Assembly (NCBI GenBank): GCA_030040235.1
Contig: JASHUC010000037.1
Span: forward strand, 1-5,809
DNA length: 5,809 nucleotides
Origin: Gammaproteobacteria bacterium
GTDB lineage: Bacteria; Pseudomonadota; Gammaproteobacteria; Steroidobacterales; Steroidobacteraceae
Direction of reading: 5' to 3'
Shown here: positions 4,942 through 5,809 of the stretch, in pieces
How positions within the stretch are numbered: the first letter of the stretch is position 1
Layout of the letters: each line of letters opens with the position of its first letter
Position numbers and translations under genes: made by a program
Notes under the pieces: generated by a model
Database searches by the model: none
The model's input: only the letters and a program-made list of their open reading frames with translations
What the model was told of the DNA's origin: nothing

Positions 4942-5809
4942 TCAGCTTGGCCGCGCCGGCCACTCGGAGAGCCGGGCGCCGCTCCGGGCAAGCTCCTCGA
5001 TGAGCTTCGCGGGCATCCAGTATCGCTCGCCCTGCTCGCGGCGGTACTTCTCGAGCGTGGAGAGTACCGCGGCGAGCCCGAGCGTGTCCGCGTAGAACAT
5101 CGGCCCGCCCCGCGAGCGCGGAAATCCGTATCCGTTACACCAGATCACATCGACATCGTCCCCGGCGAGCGCGATGCCCTCCTCGAGCACCCGCGCCCCT
5201 TCGTTGACGAGCGCGAGGACGCACCGCTCGACGATCTCGGCATCGGAGATGGCGCGCCGGCGCACCCCGAGCCGCTCGGCCTCCCGGCGGATGACTTCGA
5301 GCACCTCGGGATCCGGCTCGCGGCGGCGCTCCTCCCCGCAATAGCGGTAGAAGCCCCGTCCGGTCTTTTGCCCGAAGCGCCCCTGCGCGGCGAGCAGGTC
5401 CGACACGCGAAAGAAGCGCGGATCATCCGGCCGGCCCTGCCACTGCCTGCGGGCGCTCGCTCCCACATCGAGCCCTGCGAGATCGCCGACCGCGTTGGGC
5501 CCCATCGCCATGCCGAAGGCCTCGAGGGCGCGATCGATCTGCTCGGGCGCCGCACCTTCGAGCAGCATCAGCTCCTTCTCACGGCCGTAGGCATAGAGCA
5601 TGCGGTTGCCCACGAAGCCGAAACCGTTCCCGACGACGACGCCCACCTTGCCGAGCCTTTTGCAAACCTGGAGCGCGGTGCCGAGCGCCTCATCCGAGGT
5701 GAGCCGGCAGCGCACCACCTCGACGAGCCGCATGACGTTCGCCGGGCTGAAGAAATGCATGCCGAGCACATCGGCCGCGCGTCCGCTCGACTCCGCGATC
5801 GCATCGACA
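4942..5809 (-). CDS. 3-hydroxyacyl-CoA dehydrogenase, C-terminal part, probably of a FadB/FadJ-type multifunctional beta-oxidation protein (5' end beyond the window)
   Basis: The reading frame is open to the window edge, giving 288 visible C-terminal residues beginning VDAIAESSGRAAD. The segment GMHFFSPANVMRLVEVV carries the catalytic His (visible residue 18) and, 12 residues later, Glu30, the same spacing as the His-Glu dyad of known hydroxyacyl-CoA dehydrogenases. GFVGNRML (64-71), GDLAGLDVG and FGQKTGRGFYRY (143-154) complete the first C-terminal domain. The second C-terminal domain includes VNEGARVLEEGIA and GYGFPRSRGGPMFYAD (226-241). Two such domains are typical of fused enoyl-CoA hydratase/dehydrogenase proteins, but the hydratase and NAD-binding parts are not visible. 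The enzyme oxidises 3-hydroxyacyl-CoA to 3-ketoacyl-CoA in the cytoplasm. The in-frame GTG at 5769 is internal, since conserved sequence continues upstream. The SnoaL lipoprotein gene follows after 22 bp. Confidence 0.9.
   Translation of the reverse strand, partial: VDAIAESSGRAADVLGMHFFSPANVMRLVEVVRCRLTSDEALGTALQVCKRLGKVGVVVGNGFGFVGNRMLYAYGREKELMLLEGAAPEQIDRALEAFGMAMGPNAVGDLAGLDVGASARRQWQGRPDDPRFFRVSDLLAAQGRFGQKTGRGFYRYCGEERRREPDPEVLEVIRREAERLGVRRRAISDAEIVERCVLALVNEGARVLEEGIALAGDDVDVIWCNGYGFPRSRGGPMFYADTLGLAAVLSTLEKYRREQGERYWMPAKLIEELARSGARLSEWPARPS

Noticed and set aside
5769..5769. GTG as the true start of the dehydrogenase
   Set aside because: Thirteen further in-frame codons to the window edge encode the conserved lead-in to GMHFFSPA, so the gene is cut by the window and does not start here.

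Overview
This is a 5.8 kb, GC-rich window (roughly two-thirds G+C by eye) of bacterial chromosome. It is tightly packed with five protein genes. Several products carry Sec or lipoprotein signals and one is a bacterial-type beta-oxidation enzyme, which points to a Gram-negative heterotroph. A high-GC proteobacterium of the Steroidobacter/Nevskiales or sphingomonad kind would fit. That placement is inferred from gene content only and is weak. I see no tRNA, rRNA, CRISPR array, insertion sequence or phage gene.

Left block (1-1842, minus strand): a secreted type-B carboxylesterase is followed by the start of a secreted GH3 beta-glucosidase. The two genes overlap in a TGATG junction and look like one translationally coupled unit acting on extracytoplasmic, possibly acylated, glycosides. 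The esterase keeps the nucleophile and histidine motifs but is unusually short between the acid and the His.

Middle (1843-2780): a 122-bp divergent promoter region contains a perfect 7-bp inverted repeat. It separates the esterase from a plus-strand gene for a secreted protein with a D-F-S-G-I-W motif, a family I recognise as widespread but without a known function. That gene converges on the next block across 66 bp of GC-rich hairpins.

Right block (2781-5809, minus strand): the C-terminal part of a 3-hydroxyacyl-CoA dehydrogenase (the last part of a FadB/FadJ-type multifunctional protein) is followed after 22 bp by a 712-residue lipoprotein. This lipoprotein is built from three tandem SnoaL/NTF2-like domains, each retaining the Asp and His positions used by the catalytic members of that fold. 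The triple-domain lipoprotein is the most unusual object in the window. The pairing suggests a link to catabolism of a hydrophobic substrate, but no substrate can be read from the sequence.
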